Source: Apiotrichum sp. Y4204
Taxonomy: Eukaryota > Basidiomycota > Tremellomycetes > Trichosporonales > Trichosporonaceae
Assembly: GCA_025531455.1 (NCBI GenBank)
Contig: JAMYHL010000062.1
Coordinates: forward strand, 124,001-188,000
Direction: 5' to 3'
DNA length: 64,000 bases
The stretch's first letter is position 1, and every line of letters starts with the position of its first letter. Both the position numbers and the translations under genes were made by a program. The notes under the pieces were generated by a model. The model had not been told where the DNA came from and searched no databases. It saw only the letters and a list, made by a program, of their open reading frames with translations. Below are positions 21,047 through 32,327 of this stretch, one piece after another.

Positions 21047-23293
21047 TCATAGGTCTGGGATGCACTGCTGCCAGAGGGAAAAGTCGTCGCCGGCGGTGGG
21101 CATCGAGGCCCACAGCAGCATCCAAGCATTAGCGTCGAGGGGTAGCTCGTTCATCGCTACCGAGAGAGCCGGGTCTTGGTCAAAGTGCGACTGGTGCTGC
21201 GGGTCGGGAAGATTGCTGCTGTACTCTGACAAATCGATGGATACGGGGCTGGGGGACGGCGGGCGCGTGCGCGCGCCGACGGCCGCGACCTTGCGAAGAA
21301 TCTCGACGTGGCGGCCGGCACCGACCCACTGCTTTGCCATCTCGTCCAGCCAGTGGATGCACTGCTCGAGGCGGCGGACCGACTCTGCGCGTGTTTGTGA
21401 CAGTTCGATGGGGGCCGCGTTGAGGGTCGGGGTGTGGGATGCCAGGCCGGCGTGCACCGTGGCTGCCTGGAAGACGAGGTAAACCCAAGACGAGGAGAAC
21501 TTGCGCATACGAAAGGTGCGTTCGTACGCCTCCTGAAGCTTGCAGATGGCAGTGGCGGCTTTGCGAGATGCGTCGGCGCCGTTCGGGAGGCGGCCAAGGC
21601 GGTACATGTGGTCCGTATGTGACGGGTGGTGATGGTAGGGAGTGGTGGACATGCCTGGTGAATGCGGTGTGTCGAGATACGGGACCTGCGGGCGATGGAG
21701 AAGGAGCAGACAAATGTTGTACCATCCTCGGCAGGTGAGGAGGTGCTGCCCGACGTTCATGTGCGCGTTTTCGTCGTCGTCGGACCACTGCAGTTCTGGC
21801 GGCAGCGACTCTCTCCATTTCTGCAAGTCGGCGTCGAGCTGTATCACCGTCTCCTCGTATCCCTCCACATAACGGCCCTCCATGCGCGCGCGCCGCGTGC
21901 TAGGACGGTACACCTGGGAGAGGATGAGTTCGAGAATGGCCATGACGTCGACCCAGGAGTTGAATGACGATAAACTGTGTGCTTTGACATTCTCCATAAT
22001 CTCGCGCGCATGGCCACGGAGAAAGTGCTGCGAGCCGCCGGACATCCAGAGGTCGAGCTCGTCGCGCTCCATGATGGACGGGCGCGGGGCATCAATGTCC
22101 GCCAGCCGGAGACACGGCGGGCGCTGCGACACGGCGGCAAGCGACTTGTCAAGAATAAAACATGCCCACAGCGTGCGCGAGCGCTCCTGGTGGTGTCGTG
22201 TGTCCTTTGGTCGCGACGCGTCTGGGAAATGGGTATGCAGCCCAATGTCCACCGCCATGCGACATGCGAACCCGCACATCTGGTATGCGAGTGAGGTACG
22301 ACCACAGCCCTGGTCAACGAGCGAGATCATAATCAGCGCCTGCACGGCCTGCAGGTTTGACATGTGGTCGCGGCAGTTCATCGAGCCAAGGACGCGGTGG
22401 CGCACGCTTTCGGTAAGCGCTTCGCACACCTCGTAGAGGGAGCGGCCCGTGCCCGTGGAGAACCGCCCGTTGCTTGGGTCGAGCGAGCATGCGCTGTCGG
22501 CGTTTGCTGCGGAAATGGCCAGCACAGCGTCAAACACCAACGGCTGCTGTGTCTCGAGGGAGCGGAGCGAGCGCAGCGCGGGGACGTAGATGACCGGCCA
22601 GTGGGGGTGGATGAACGTTTCATACACTATCAGGAGGTCGTCGATGCCGCTGGATGTCAGGCCGGCGCGCCCTGCAAACGACGTGTCGTACGACATGGAC
22701 GGGCTTGACGCGTTCGAGGCATGTCCGTCAATGGACATGCGGTGCGCGGAGGGAACCGAACCGAACAGCTCGTCAACCGAGGTCAGCTGAGTGGCCGCTG
22801 GGCTAAACCCAAACGAGAGAATCGAGTTGTCGATCGTGTCCGGCGGCGTAGGTTTCGTGGAGGGCGGACCACCCGGCAGCGGCTGTTGCATGACGAGGGG
22901 GCTGGGCAAGCTGGCCCTGCCGTTGTTGACGGGGACGTTGATCTGGGGGAGGAGCGGCTGGGGTGGTGGGAGCTGTTCCGCGACTGGCGGTTTTGACTCT
23001 GTCGCCTGCGAGTGGTTCTGGTGGTTTTGGTGGTTCTGGTTCTGGTTTTGGTCCTGGCTGGTGTCGAGGCTTGCCGCCGCTTTGGCCGCCGCCTCGTTCT
23101 GCTGTCGTTTACGGTGTCCTCCGCGCGCGGGACATCCCTTCGGGGGGCCGCGTTTCTTGGCCGTCGTGTAGAAGCACTCGCCGTCAAAGAAGCGGATGCA
23201 GTGCGCACACGGGTCGTTTCCGTCGCACTTGATTTTACGGATCGAGCATGCGACGCACGCTTTTGTCGTCCGCACGCGTTCGGCTGCCGGCAT
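21047..23293 (-). CDS. Zn2Cys6 fungal-specific transcription factor, candidate pathway regulator
   Basis: Single exon, 748 aa. The N-terminal binuclear zinc cluster (about residues 13-40) is C-x2-C-x6-C-x5-C-x2-C-x7-C, followed by a basic linker (KKRGPPKGCPARGGHRKRQ). A Gln/Asn/His-rich low-complexity stretch (about 85-105) comes next. The middle domain is of the fungal-specific regulator type: LIVYETFIHPHWPVIYVPAL, and later SRTLWACFILDKSLAAVSQRPPCLRLADID. It should bind CGG-based sites in the nucleus. Placement next to the P450, homogentisate dioxygenase, isomerase and fumarylacetoacetase suggests it controls this cluster, as HmgR does in Aspergillus. That link is inference; orthology to HmgR is not shown. 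Its leader strand carries an A-rich tract near 23405-23425. Confidence 0.85.
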   Translation of the reverse strand: MPAAERVRTTKACVACSIRKIKCDGNDPCAHCIRFFDGECFYTTAKKRGPPKGCPARGGHRKRQQNEAAAKAAASLDTSQDQNQNQNHQNHQNHSQATESKPPVAEQLPPPQPLLPQINVPVNNGRASLPSPLVMQQPLPGGPPSTKPTPPDTIDNSILSFGFSPAATQLTSVDELFGSVPSAHRMSIDGHASNASSPSMSYDTSFAGRAGLTSSGIDDLLIVYETFIHPHWPVIYVPALRSLRSLETQQPLVFDAVLAISAANADSACSLDPSNGRFSTGTGRSLYEVCEALTESVRHRVLGSMNCRDHMSNLQAVQALIMISLVDQGCGRTSLAYQMCGFACRMAVDIGLHTHFPDASRPKDTRHHQERSRTLWACFILDKSLAAVSQRPPCLRLADIDAPRPSIMERDELDLWMSGGSQHFLRGHAREIMENVKAHSLSSFNSWVDVMAILELILSQVYRPSTRRARMEGRYVEGYEETVIQLDADLQKWRESLPPELQWSDDDENAHMNVGQHLLTCRGWYNICLLLLHRPQVPYLDTPHSPGMSTTPYHHHPSHTDHMYRLGRLPNGADASRKAATAICKLQEAYERTFRMRKFSSSWVYLVFQAATVHAGLASHTPTLNAAPIELSQTRAESVRRLEQCIHWLDEMAKQWVGAGRHVEILRKVAAVGARTRPPSPSPVSIDLSEYSSNLPDPQHQSHFDQDPALSVAMNELPLDANAWMLLWASMPTAGDDFSLWQQCIPDL

Positions 23294-24697
23294 TGTAGGC
23301 GTGCGGAGCGGGGTGGGTGGACTAGGGACAAGTACTAGAGCCTCGGAGTCTCGGACGTGCTTGAGCAGCGATCAGCGACGAACAATGGCAACGGAAGAAT
23401 GATAAGACAAGAAAAAAAAAAAAGACAAAAAGATAGTGGAGAAACCGTGTTGGAGATTGTAGATTGTGGATGAATGAAGAGGGTGAGGTGACGAATGTGT
23501 CAGAGGTCAGGAGAGCAAGTGTGAGTGAGTTGAGCAATGGCTTCAAGCCAAGTGCAATCCGCGCTCTGCAAACATGCACGACCATGCAGGTGACTGACTC
23601 TTCTCTGCGCTACTACTACTAACCGGTATAGCACCTCCCCCCCTCGATTTGACTCACATGACGGCGCAATCTGAATCTGTGGCAATTTCCGGGCCCGCTC
23701 TGGGGGTTGCGACGCTGCGACTGGCGTTGCGGCATGCACATAGTCGCGCAGTGTCCCTCATCCCCACTCCCGGGGCCAGACAGGGATCCAGGACGTTGCG
23801 AATGCCGCATATGCGCGGTTCCAGACGGGTGGCCCGGGGCACCTCTGCGTCAGCAGAGCAGGTCTGGGGCTCTGCGGGGGTCAGCGAAGCGGCACTCGTT
23901 TCCCTGTGCCTCCCTGCCTCCCTGTACAGGCACTTGCTTTACCCGACAACTGCCGATGCCATCGAGGCCAGGGCAGTAGCGCGGGGCAGCTCTGCTCCCC
24001 TACCTGTGGGGTGGTCGCGTTCCTGTATTGCGCATTTCCGTCTTGCGAGCACATGCTCCGCGCCCCTTGCTCATGCTCTCCTACGCCAGCCCTATTTCCT
24101 CTATTTCCGTGTTTCTACTTATACCCGCCCGATGAATTGCATTCCCCGGGGCTCGATTGGCTCGGTGCTTGCCGAGATCTCGCCGTTTGAGCCGGCGGGT
24201 TGCAGGATTGCACTCTCTTGGGTCTCTGCTCTCGAGGCCGGGGCGCGGACGTCCCGCGTGCCTCGGTCGTTTTCTTGCTAGTGCTTTCTCACAGCCTGTT
24301 GGGTGGAATGCTGTGAGATGTTAGTCATCCTTGTCGGCGGGGCACGCCTCATTAGTAGTGGAGTCGGGGTACGTCAGCCTGGTCAATGTGCGAGACTTCT
24401 GAGAAGGTTAAGAGAGATGATAAACGCCGTCACAACGCCATTCATCCGTGGCACGCTCGTGCGATCAGCTGGCCAGCCACCGCGAGAGTCAGCTTATCTG
24501 CGATCTGCGATATCCGCGACCACCCCACTCGTTGATTCAGATGATACAGTATGGGTCAGATCATGTACATTCATCTACAGATAGCCAGTCTAACATGAGG
24601 GTCCTACAGTGTGTATATATGTGCCGCTCCTCTACGCGACCGTGTTCCTCTACCCCACACCCCGCTTTCCTCCGTCCCCCTTCGCATCCACTCTCAA
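23294..24697. other. Intergenic, no gene recognised
   Basis: 1.4 kb from the start of the Zn2Cys6 gene to the 3' end of the histidine kinase. It contains a long A-rich tract near 23405-23425 and short CCTCCCTG repeats near 23910-23925. The plus-strand frame 23649-24281 has no recognisable content. Confidence 0.5.
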
Positions 24698-27600
24698 TCA
24701 GTAATCTGGCTGATACTTGTGGATCATCGATACCAGTGCGTCGAGGCGATACGGCTTGATCATCACGTCCGTAAAGTCCGTCATGGCCGATTCGATCATC
24801 GCGTGCCGCGCATTGCCCGCTACCCGAGTCAGCAGCCGCTCGATGCAAAAGACTGATCCCCGATCTCGACTTACTCAACGCGATGATCGGCGACGCGGCA
24901 AGCTTGCCCTGCGCCTCGTCCTCGCGGACCAGCTTGGCGGCCGTGTAGCCGTCCATGATCGGCATCTCGAGGTCCATGAGCACGCAGTCAAAGGGCCGCG
25001 GGGCGCTGGACACCCCGTCCACATAGTGGGTAGACGTTCCGTCAGGGTTCAGCGCCATGGCTGAGCGGATCTTCTCCAACGCTTCAAGGCCATTATTGGC
25101 CACTGGGGGTCAGCGGCTATCGTGATCATTGCGGTGTTCCACGCACAGGCAACTTCAAATCCCTCCTGTTTTAGTTGCCGCTTCAGAACTGTGCGGTTGA
25201 TGTGGTTGTCCTCGACGACAAGCACATGGGCCCGGAGTGCCATTCCCTTCGAGGACGCCGGAGACCCCACCGGCGATTGAATCGCGGTGGGTTTTTGGTG
25301 CGGGGCCTCATGGCTCGGCGGCACACGGGTCTCGACGAAGAACCTGAATTCCGAACCCCGGCCATATTCGCTGACGACCTCGATGCGGCCGTTCATAAAC
25401 TCGCAAATCTTGCGGCAGACAAACAGTCCAAGACCGGAGCCTCCGAAGCGCGTGTGTGTTTTGGCTGATGCCTGCGAGAACCGCCAGAAGAGCTTGGCCT
25501 GCTCGGCCTCGGTTAAACCGGCACCCGTGTCGCGCACCGCGGCGAAGAGGTACGCCTTCTGGTCGGGCTGCACCTCTGACGCGGCGGTGGAGTCGTCCCA
25601 AGGCTGCGGGGCGCAGGTGGTGGCTGGCGGGGCCTCGAGACGAACGTCGATGCTCAGGGTGATTGTCCGCACGGAACTGTCAGCCGTGAATCGGAATGCG
25701 TTCGAGAGGAGATTGGTGAGGCTGTGAGTCAGTTTTCTGTGGCGCATATGCTACGTACACTTGGCCGAGCCGGACCGGGTCTAGCATCAGCTTGGGACGG
25801 CCCATCGCCTCCATTCCTGCTCCGATATTCAAGCCCAGTTTGATTTGATGGATCCGCGCTTCACTCTGGAAAATTGTAATGACTCGTTGCGCCTCCCGAA
25901 CGACGTCGACTTCAATATCGAAGAATTCTGACAGGTCAACAGAAGGTGAGTTGGAGCAACTTACGGAGCATGTTGAGTTGGATCCTGCCAAACGACAGTA
26001 CATCATTACTGATACGCTCTTGTGTCAGGCTGCATTGGTAGATGCTGTCCAAGGCATCCAGGTCTTCTGACAGCGTGTTCAACAGCGGTTTCGTTGGCCT
26101 GAACGTGCTGTTCGATGCTGCGCAGTTCCGCAGCTGCTCATACAGCGTAGTCAGGTTGGACTTGACGAGAAGCGCGCACTGCATCAAACTGCTCGTAGGA
26201 TTCCGGATCTCGTGGCTGGCATTAGCGTGTTGCGTCTGACGGACTCTGTTTACTCACCTCGCAATGTCGATAAGAAGGTCCTGCTGGTGCTTGGCCTCCT
26301 CCGCCTCAGCGCGGCGCTGCTCGGCTTCTGTGACACGCTGACGCTGCAGTTGGTCCATGAGCTTGCGCTCGGTAATGTCGATCGCGCAGCCAATGTACCC
26401 GGTCCTCATTCCATCCGTCACGGCTTCGAGCCGGATAGTCTTGGTTTCCACCCATTTACCATTCGTCCATCGGTACTCGGCCTCGATCGTCGACTGCGAG
26501 GTATCACGGACAAAGGTCTCCCACTTGTCGCGTACCTGCGCGCGGTCGTCTTCGTGGACGTACTCGCCCCAGTCGGTTACCTTGCCGGGAGGATAGCCCG
26601 AAATCTTGTGCCACGCAGGGTTTGCGTACGTCACGTAACCGTCCCCGTCGCTCCGGTAGATGCCGACGGGAGACACTGCGATCAGCTGAATGAAAAGCGA
26701 GGCTACGCACAGTCGGTGAGAACGCGCAGTTCGGCAGTACGTTCTTTGAATGCCTTTTCAAGCCCAATGCGCCGCTTGCCCATTTGGAGCTGCACATGGG
26801 CCCGCGATGCAAGCTCACGCGCCCCGAATGGCTTAATCAGGTAATCGTCTGCAATGAACTCGTCGTCCACGGGTCGGGGGACGCCAGTGGGTAAGAGCAT
26901 CATAAACGGCACGAGTGTGCGTTCCTGCGGGCCATTGCGCAGTGCTCTGAGAAGGTTTACACCGTCCATCTAAGCGTCAGCGTGGGGCTTGCATTCTACT
27001 CACTCTCCCCATATGTTGATCCGCGATCACGAGGTTGGGAGGCGCATCGTCATCCCATTTTTCCAACGCCTCCTGTCCATCCCGTGCCTCAATCACTTTG
27101 CAGAACGGTTCAAATATCGAACGCATGTATCTCCGCGAATCGGTCATGTCTAAGACTTAGCAACAATTGCTTTACCCTCGGCCCACTCACCGTCCACAAT
27201 CATGATCACATCGTCCTTGGTGAAGAGGAACATGCCGGTATCAACTTCGGGTGAACTCTTGGCTTCGTCTTTATCAAGACGTTTGGAATCTCGTATGTTC
27301 CAGGCCTCAAACTCATCTTCCCATGGCATTGTGGCACTGGTGTGACTCCTAGGGGAGAGGGTGGCCAGTTCGAGGTCACTCATCGGGCCCTCGTTGATCG
27401 AGCCCGGCGGCAGGTGTTGCCCACCTAACGGGATCTTGACGCGGTAGAACGTACCGTGCGGCCCATCTGTGCTTCCGGGTGACCCTTTGCTTTCCAGTTC
27501 AAAGGTGCCGTGGTGCAGCTGTGTGAGCTTTTTCACATAACTCAATGCAATGTCCGCCCCATCGCCATAGTTTGATGTCGCGGAGTCCCCGCCCAGGTCG

Positions 27601-30600
27601 CTGTTGATCATGCTCACGCCAATACCCGTGTCTTCGACAGAAAGAACCGCCTGATCAGAGGTGTAGCTAAGTGTGACTTGAATGATGCCTGTGCGAGTAT
27701 GTTTGATGGCGTTGTCGATAAGGTTGAAGAGGATCTTCTCCCACTTTCCCCGATCGACATAGACGTCGTGCAGCGTCGTATCGCACTCGACTATGTACGA
27801 GAGGCCGTGGGAGGTCACAGTCTTGCGGAAGAGGGCAGCGAGGTCGCGCGTGACAACACCGAGGTTGACAGGGCTGAACAGTTCTCCAGACTGATCGGCC
27901 TCGAGTCTGCTCAGATCGGCCAGCATCGAGATCAGGCGTGTGAGGCGGCTGACGTTGCGCTGTATAATGTGGAGCGATTTCATGGCGGGCGCGTCGGGGG
28001 GAAGTAAGGCCACGATGTCCTCCAGCGGCCCAGCGATCAGCGATAGTGGCGAACAGAGCTCGTGGAACACGTTGGAGAACAGCAGGCTGCGCGCACGATC
28101 CAAGGCCGCAAGACTTTCTAACCGATGCCACTCCGATTCGTATCCTTCTGCAGCGATGAGACTTGACGCGAGAATGAGTCGAAGGCTATCTGTCAGTGGA
28201 GTGTTAGATGAACATGATCTTACGATTGCTGCAAAGTCAGCTTTACGAACAATACTATCACTCACGGTGAACGACTCGTAATCCTCGTCAAAGCGCAGCC
28301 GCGGGTTGAGGCCGAGGACGAGAATAGCCTTTGGACGCTGGCTAGTCTCGAGGTTCTGCATGATGGGGACAACAATGGCTGAGGAGGGCAGCTCTTGCCA
28401 CACACGGACCGGGAAACCATCGATGATCTTAGAGCAGTCCTCGACAATGACCGGCTGGCGGCTTCGGAGGACCTTGACGAACGGCCACACGCCCTCTGGC
28501 GTCGTGGATGCTGTCGTCGTCGAGGCGCGGGATTGCCGTCCCCCATGTGCTTCTGCTAATGGTGAAGATACCGCCATGTCGGCCGCATCGACTTCCCCAG
28601 CCGCACCAGGAAACGCCTCGGCAATCATCACGCCCGTGGAATCGAGAAAGACGATGCGTTCCTCCTCGGGAGCGGCCGGGTGTTCGTCCGGGACACCCAC
28701 GCCCCCAACGTAGCGAATAACTACGTGCTGGCACTCCCTGCCTCCCGAACGTTCGTGATTGTGAACAAGCATGGCTGCAGTTAGTACCTCTCCTCCATTC
28801 TGCACGCACCGGCGGTCTCCACTGTGAACATGAGCGCGAATGGGATGTCCTGCGGGTGCTCGGCAAGTGCAGTGGTGGCACTCTGGTAGAACTCGCTGGC
28901 GCAGTGCATGTTGGCTAGAGTCAGTCATGAACCTCTTGGAGCTACAGTACCACACTCACCAGTCCGCTCGCCTACAGATTTCAGCACATTTGTGCGTCTG
29001 TTGGCGATCACCTGATCCGTGGTATCAATGATGCCGTTGAAGATACACCCAAACTCGCCATCTACTCCGCGCAACGGCAGCCACATCTGCGACCCGTACA
29101 CCTCTCGGTTTTCAGTGTGCGGATAGCTGGCCATGAGCTGCTCTGCATAGGTAAGCACTGAGTTACAACAGACGATCTGTTGCGCCAGGCCCTGGGAGTG
29201 GCTTCACACTCACCATCCTCCTGCAGAACCGGGATGCCCGCGAGGACGACCTCGAAAAGGGGGCCGAGCAACGACTGGATGTGGTCCCACGACGCCGAGC
29301 CATGTCGTCCCCACGCTGCGGGATGGTCGGACATCATCTACATGTTAGCCGTGACCGGTATTCTGTATTCACATCAGCAGCACTCTGGTTGTATACCATG
29401 GTCAAGTCCTTTCCGAGCCAGATGGTCCCCGCCATGGGGTTAAGCATGAGTATGTCCACTGTGTTCATCAGGCCGCTGTCCTCGTCCCATAGGACTCACC
29501 CATGCCGGAGGACAACACGTCCCAGTTGGCCCGCGGGCCGAGCGGTGTCTGTGCAAAGTCGTACTCTTGCAGGAGCTTGGACACCGGAACCTCAGTCGAG
29601 CCCTTATTGACGATTGGACGCATGACGTTGTTCACTGTGCCATCGCGATGGAAGTAGAGTGCGTGCCCCGGTTGCCAGCCGCGCATGTTTTCCAGGACCT
29701 GCGAGACCTCTGTCCACAATTCTGGTGGCTTCGGCGGTGACTCTAGATCCTCCTCCTCCGCACTGAGCTCCATGTCGGTAAGCTGCTGTGCTGCACCCGA
29801 GGCTGCGCGAGACGCTTTCGGCTGCAGAATCTCCAACGGGGGGATCGACCGCCCGGACGGGTCAGTCGAGCCACATCGTATCGGAGACGGTGCTTTGCCT
29901 GGGAGGATCCGACCGCGCGGTATCGTAGTGATTACTGCTATTCGTTGCGATGGCAATGCCTGGTCATTCCCCCAGGCAGGTCCCATGGGTGTGCATACCA
30001 GCTCGAAGCGCATGACAATGTCGGGCAGCATAAAGGACAGGGTGAGAGGCGTGTGCGACTGTGACCGTTCCGATGTGTTTGAGGCATTTCGCGGGAGGGG
30101 ATGTGGCAACGAGTGCCGGTCCTCTGGTGATCGTCCTTTCAGCGACGGCAAGCTGTCCACGCTGCGGAAACGCTGGCACCAGCGCAGAGTGTCCTTGGCC
30201 AGTTCGGCGGCAAACATCCAGTCGCCCAGCAGACGCAAGTCTTCACGGGTCAACACCTCCGCCACTGTCTTTCCGTCGCTGATGTGGTCCCACTGCGAGT
30301 TGGCAAACAAGGTGTGGATGTCCGCCGGGTCGCCTCCCGCTGGTCCCTCGCCGACGGACGACGAGTGCGAGCCGCGCGCATTGCTTGTATCGCTAGCATC
30401 ATCGTGGAGTGGCAGTCGCGGGGTGTACGCGAGGACGAATGCTGGGTATGGATACGCCTATGAGTGTTAGTGCGCCCTAACCTTCCACACGTGTGCGCCA
30501 CCGGCCTCATCCTGATAATATACAGATGTACGGCAAGAAGGGGTGAGACAGGGGCTACACATGTTACACACCTCGATAAAGTCGCGCGGAATGGAGTCGC

Positions 30601-30700
30601 TGCTGAACGACTGCCTGTGCGATGAGTCCTTGTCTGCACCAGCGGGTCCGTTATGGCCGTCCGCAAATCCCAGCCCATCGAGGGATTGAGACAGCGACAT
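24698..30700 (-). CDS. Dual hybrid histidine kinase (Tco2-like)
   Basis: Seventeen exons, 1,753 aa: 30700-30572, 30457-29500, 29458-29373, 29337-29214, 29142-28960, 28914-28810, 28774-28266, 28228-28224, 28185-27191, 27149-27004, 26969-26711, 26675-26258, 26215-25966/5, 25927-25759, 25721-25147, 25102-24875, 24819-24698. Order: sensor region with YDFAQTPLGP; GAF-like part; HisKA 1 (FSNVFHELCSPLSLI) and ATPase N-box LFNLIDNAIKHT; receiver 1 (IADQHMGRMDG, lysine in LIKPF); PAS/PAC (SPVGIYRSDG); HisKA 2 (SHEIRNP) and ATPase 2 (LTNLLSNAFRFT, GGSGLGLFVCRKI); receiver 2 (VLMDLEMPIMDG, lysine in MIKPY). Such double kinase-receiver proteins are known in basidiomycetes, for example Cryptococcus Tco2, and feed phosphate to Ypd1 and the HOG pathway. 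No membrane segment is seen, so it is probably cytosolic. All intron phases agree. The weakest part is the 5-nt exon. Confidence 0.88.
28224..28228 (-). other. Predicted 5-nt microexon of the dual histidine kinase
   Basis: Two back-to-back introns of 37 and 38 nt (28229-28265 and 28186-28223) each show GTGAGT or GTAAGA donors, CTGAC/CTAAC branch sites and an AG acceptor, leaving CAATC between them. Using both restores frame (…ESFT-QS-LRLILASS…). Using either alone breaks it. Leaving both unspliced also stays open, adding 26 residues. Confidence 0.5.
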
Positions 30701-31980
30701 GGGTGTTGCGCCGCGCGGCGGGCGGTGGATGAGGTAGGCACGTTGAACGAGGTGATGCTGGGCGTGTTGTTCAGCTGAAAGCCAAGAGTAAACAAAGTAG
30801 AAACACAGGTAGAAAATATGAAACCAAGAAGATGTTACTCCGGAACATGTGTGTGAGAGAGACGATGTGATCAATGTCACGGCCATCCACATTCTCTCGA
30901 CCACTACGGCCACCACAACCAGCTCGCTTGCTGAATCAACTTTTCTCCACTACCCACCGAGCCACTACATGTACTACACTGACAGACTTTTTTAACCGCC
31001 ATCCGTCCGCTAACGGTCTGGACGGGCCTGACTGACAAGCTGACATACTACTTGCTGCAGTGACGATGCCCACTCGACTCGGAGGGTCCTTTTTCGAGAG
31101 GGTCGTTTACGGCATCGCCATTCACAGTAGCTGCCACTACGGCGCGGCACCCCTCCCTCCTCCCTTTTGATGCCTCTGGAGTCTCTGACAGCACCCCACC
31201 GGTTCCGCCAAGAATTCGGCCGCAAAGCATGGAATGGCGAGCATAAACGCCCCGCGCTTAACGATGAGACATCAGGTGACTGGAGTCGTTCGCGGTCCAG
31301 GTCTGACTGAGGTTTGTCTGCAGCTGATCCTTGTCCATGCTGTTATTGCGTCGTTCAGCAGCAACGAACAGAACTCAAGCGCCCAAGAACCCTCCTCATG
31401 GAGAGCTAGGAGTGCGGGACGCTGTCCCAATATAAATATCCTGCCGCGGGACTGCCGAGTGCGTCATCGCAATTGTGGAGTTGCAGTTCCTGCAATCTCT
31501 TGATGGCTACAGGGGCACAGAAGGCGGACGTTGGAGCAGACAGCCCCTGCACGGATATGGCATATCCGTCACGTGAATGCTCTCTTGTAGAACTTGTCTC
31601 GCTATCGCGTGACTTCCCATGTACCGCAAAGGTCATCGAGGTCGCCCACCGAAACGACCTACAGCAGCAGGTATCCGGGCCCGGCATGGGGTACCACAGT
31701 GGAGAACTATCCGACGCAGTACTAACCACCTAGTCCATTCATGTGAGACCGCCGCACGGATGGGGCGCTCCATGTCGGCCCGCCAGGGCGGCGTAAGCAG
31801 GGGCCGCTCTCCCAAGTGCTGCACAGCAGCGGCTTTGTCCCCATATGGCTGGAGAGTATAAAAGAGCTGACATGTCTCGCTTCGTGGTGATTCCCACAGC
31901 TAGACCCGCTTCGGACTTCAGCGCCTCTGAGTTGGGATATTCAACTAGGACCCCACACTGCCTTGGCAGTATATTGTCCC
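30701..31980. other. Intergenic, no gene recognised
   Basis: Promoter side of the histidine kinase. Short frames only. A TATAAATAT stretch near 31430 has no gene I can attach to it. Confidence 0.45.
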
Positions 31981-32139
31981 TGTCGAACGGCGGTGAAAAG
32001 TGCGGTGCATAAGGGGGGGCGAGCGAGGAATGAAGTTGTTTAGAGACAAAGGAGTGTAGGTACCGGCGGTACAAAGGATGCCCGCCGCGGACGGCGGAAA
32101 TGGGGAAAAAGGTGCGAGAAGCGGGTTGCTTTCTGAACA
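31981..32139 (-). repeat. Diverged solo LTR related to the copia element at 56925-62736
   Basis: 159 bp, TG…CA bounded. It starts TGTCG and ends GCTTTCTGAACA. It aligns along its length with the 162-bp LTR of the intact element: shared GTGCATAAGGG, GAGCGA(A/G)GAATGAAG, AGAGACAAA(C/G)GAGTGT, and the GAAGCGG…TGCTTTC end. The middle is eroded. No clear target-site duplication remains and no internal coding region adjoins it. Confidence 0.75.
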
Positions 32140-32327
32140 GTATTGAGGTATTAAATCGCATACCTGGATTATAACCAGTGTTATCAAGGAGAAGAAGGGG
32201 TGCAACGAGCAACGGGTAACGGTTGGTAGGTGCACAAGTGGCCGCTGGGGCCGCGCGTTTCACAGAGGCTTGGAGCGTTATAAGACTACAGTAGTCCGCG
32301 ACGTCCTGAATAGACAAGCGCCAAGGC
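32140..32327. other. Short spacer between solo LTR and MFS gene
   Basis: Nothing recognised. Confidence 0.4.

Noticed and set aside
31739..32317. 192-codon minus-strand frame
   Set aside because: Crosses the solo LTR and lacks any domain; chance opening.
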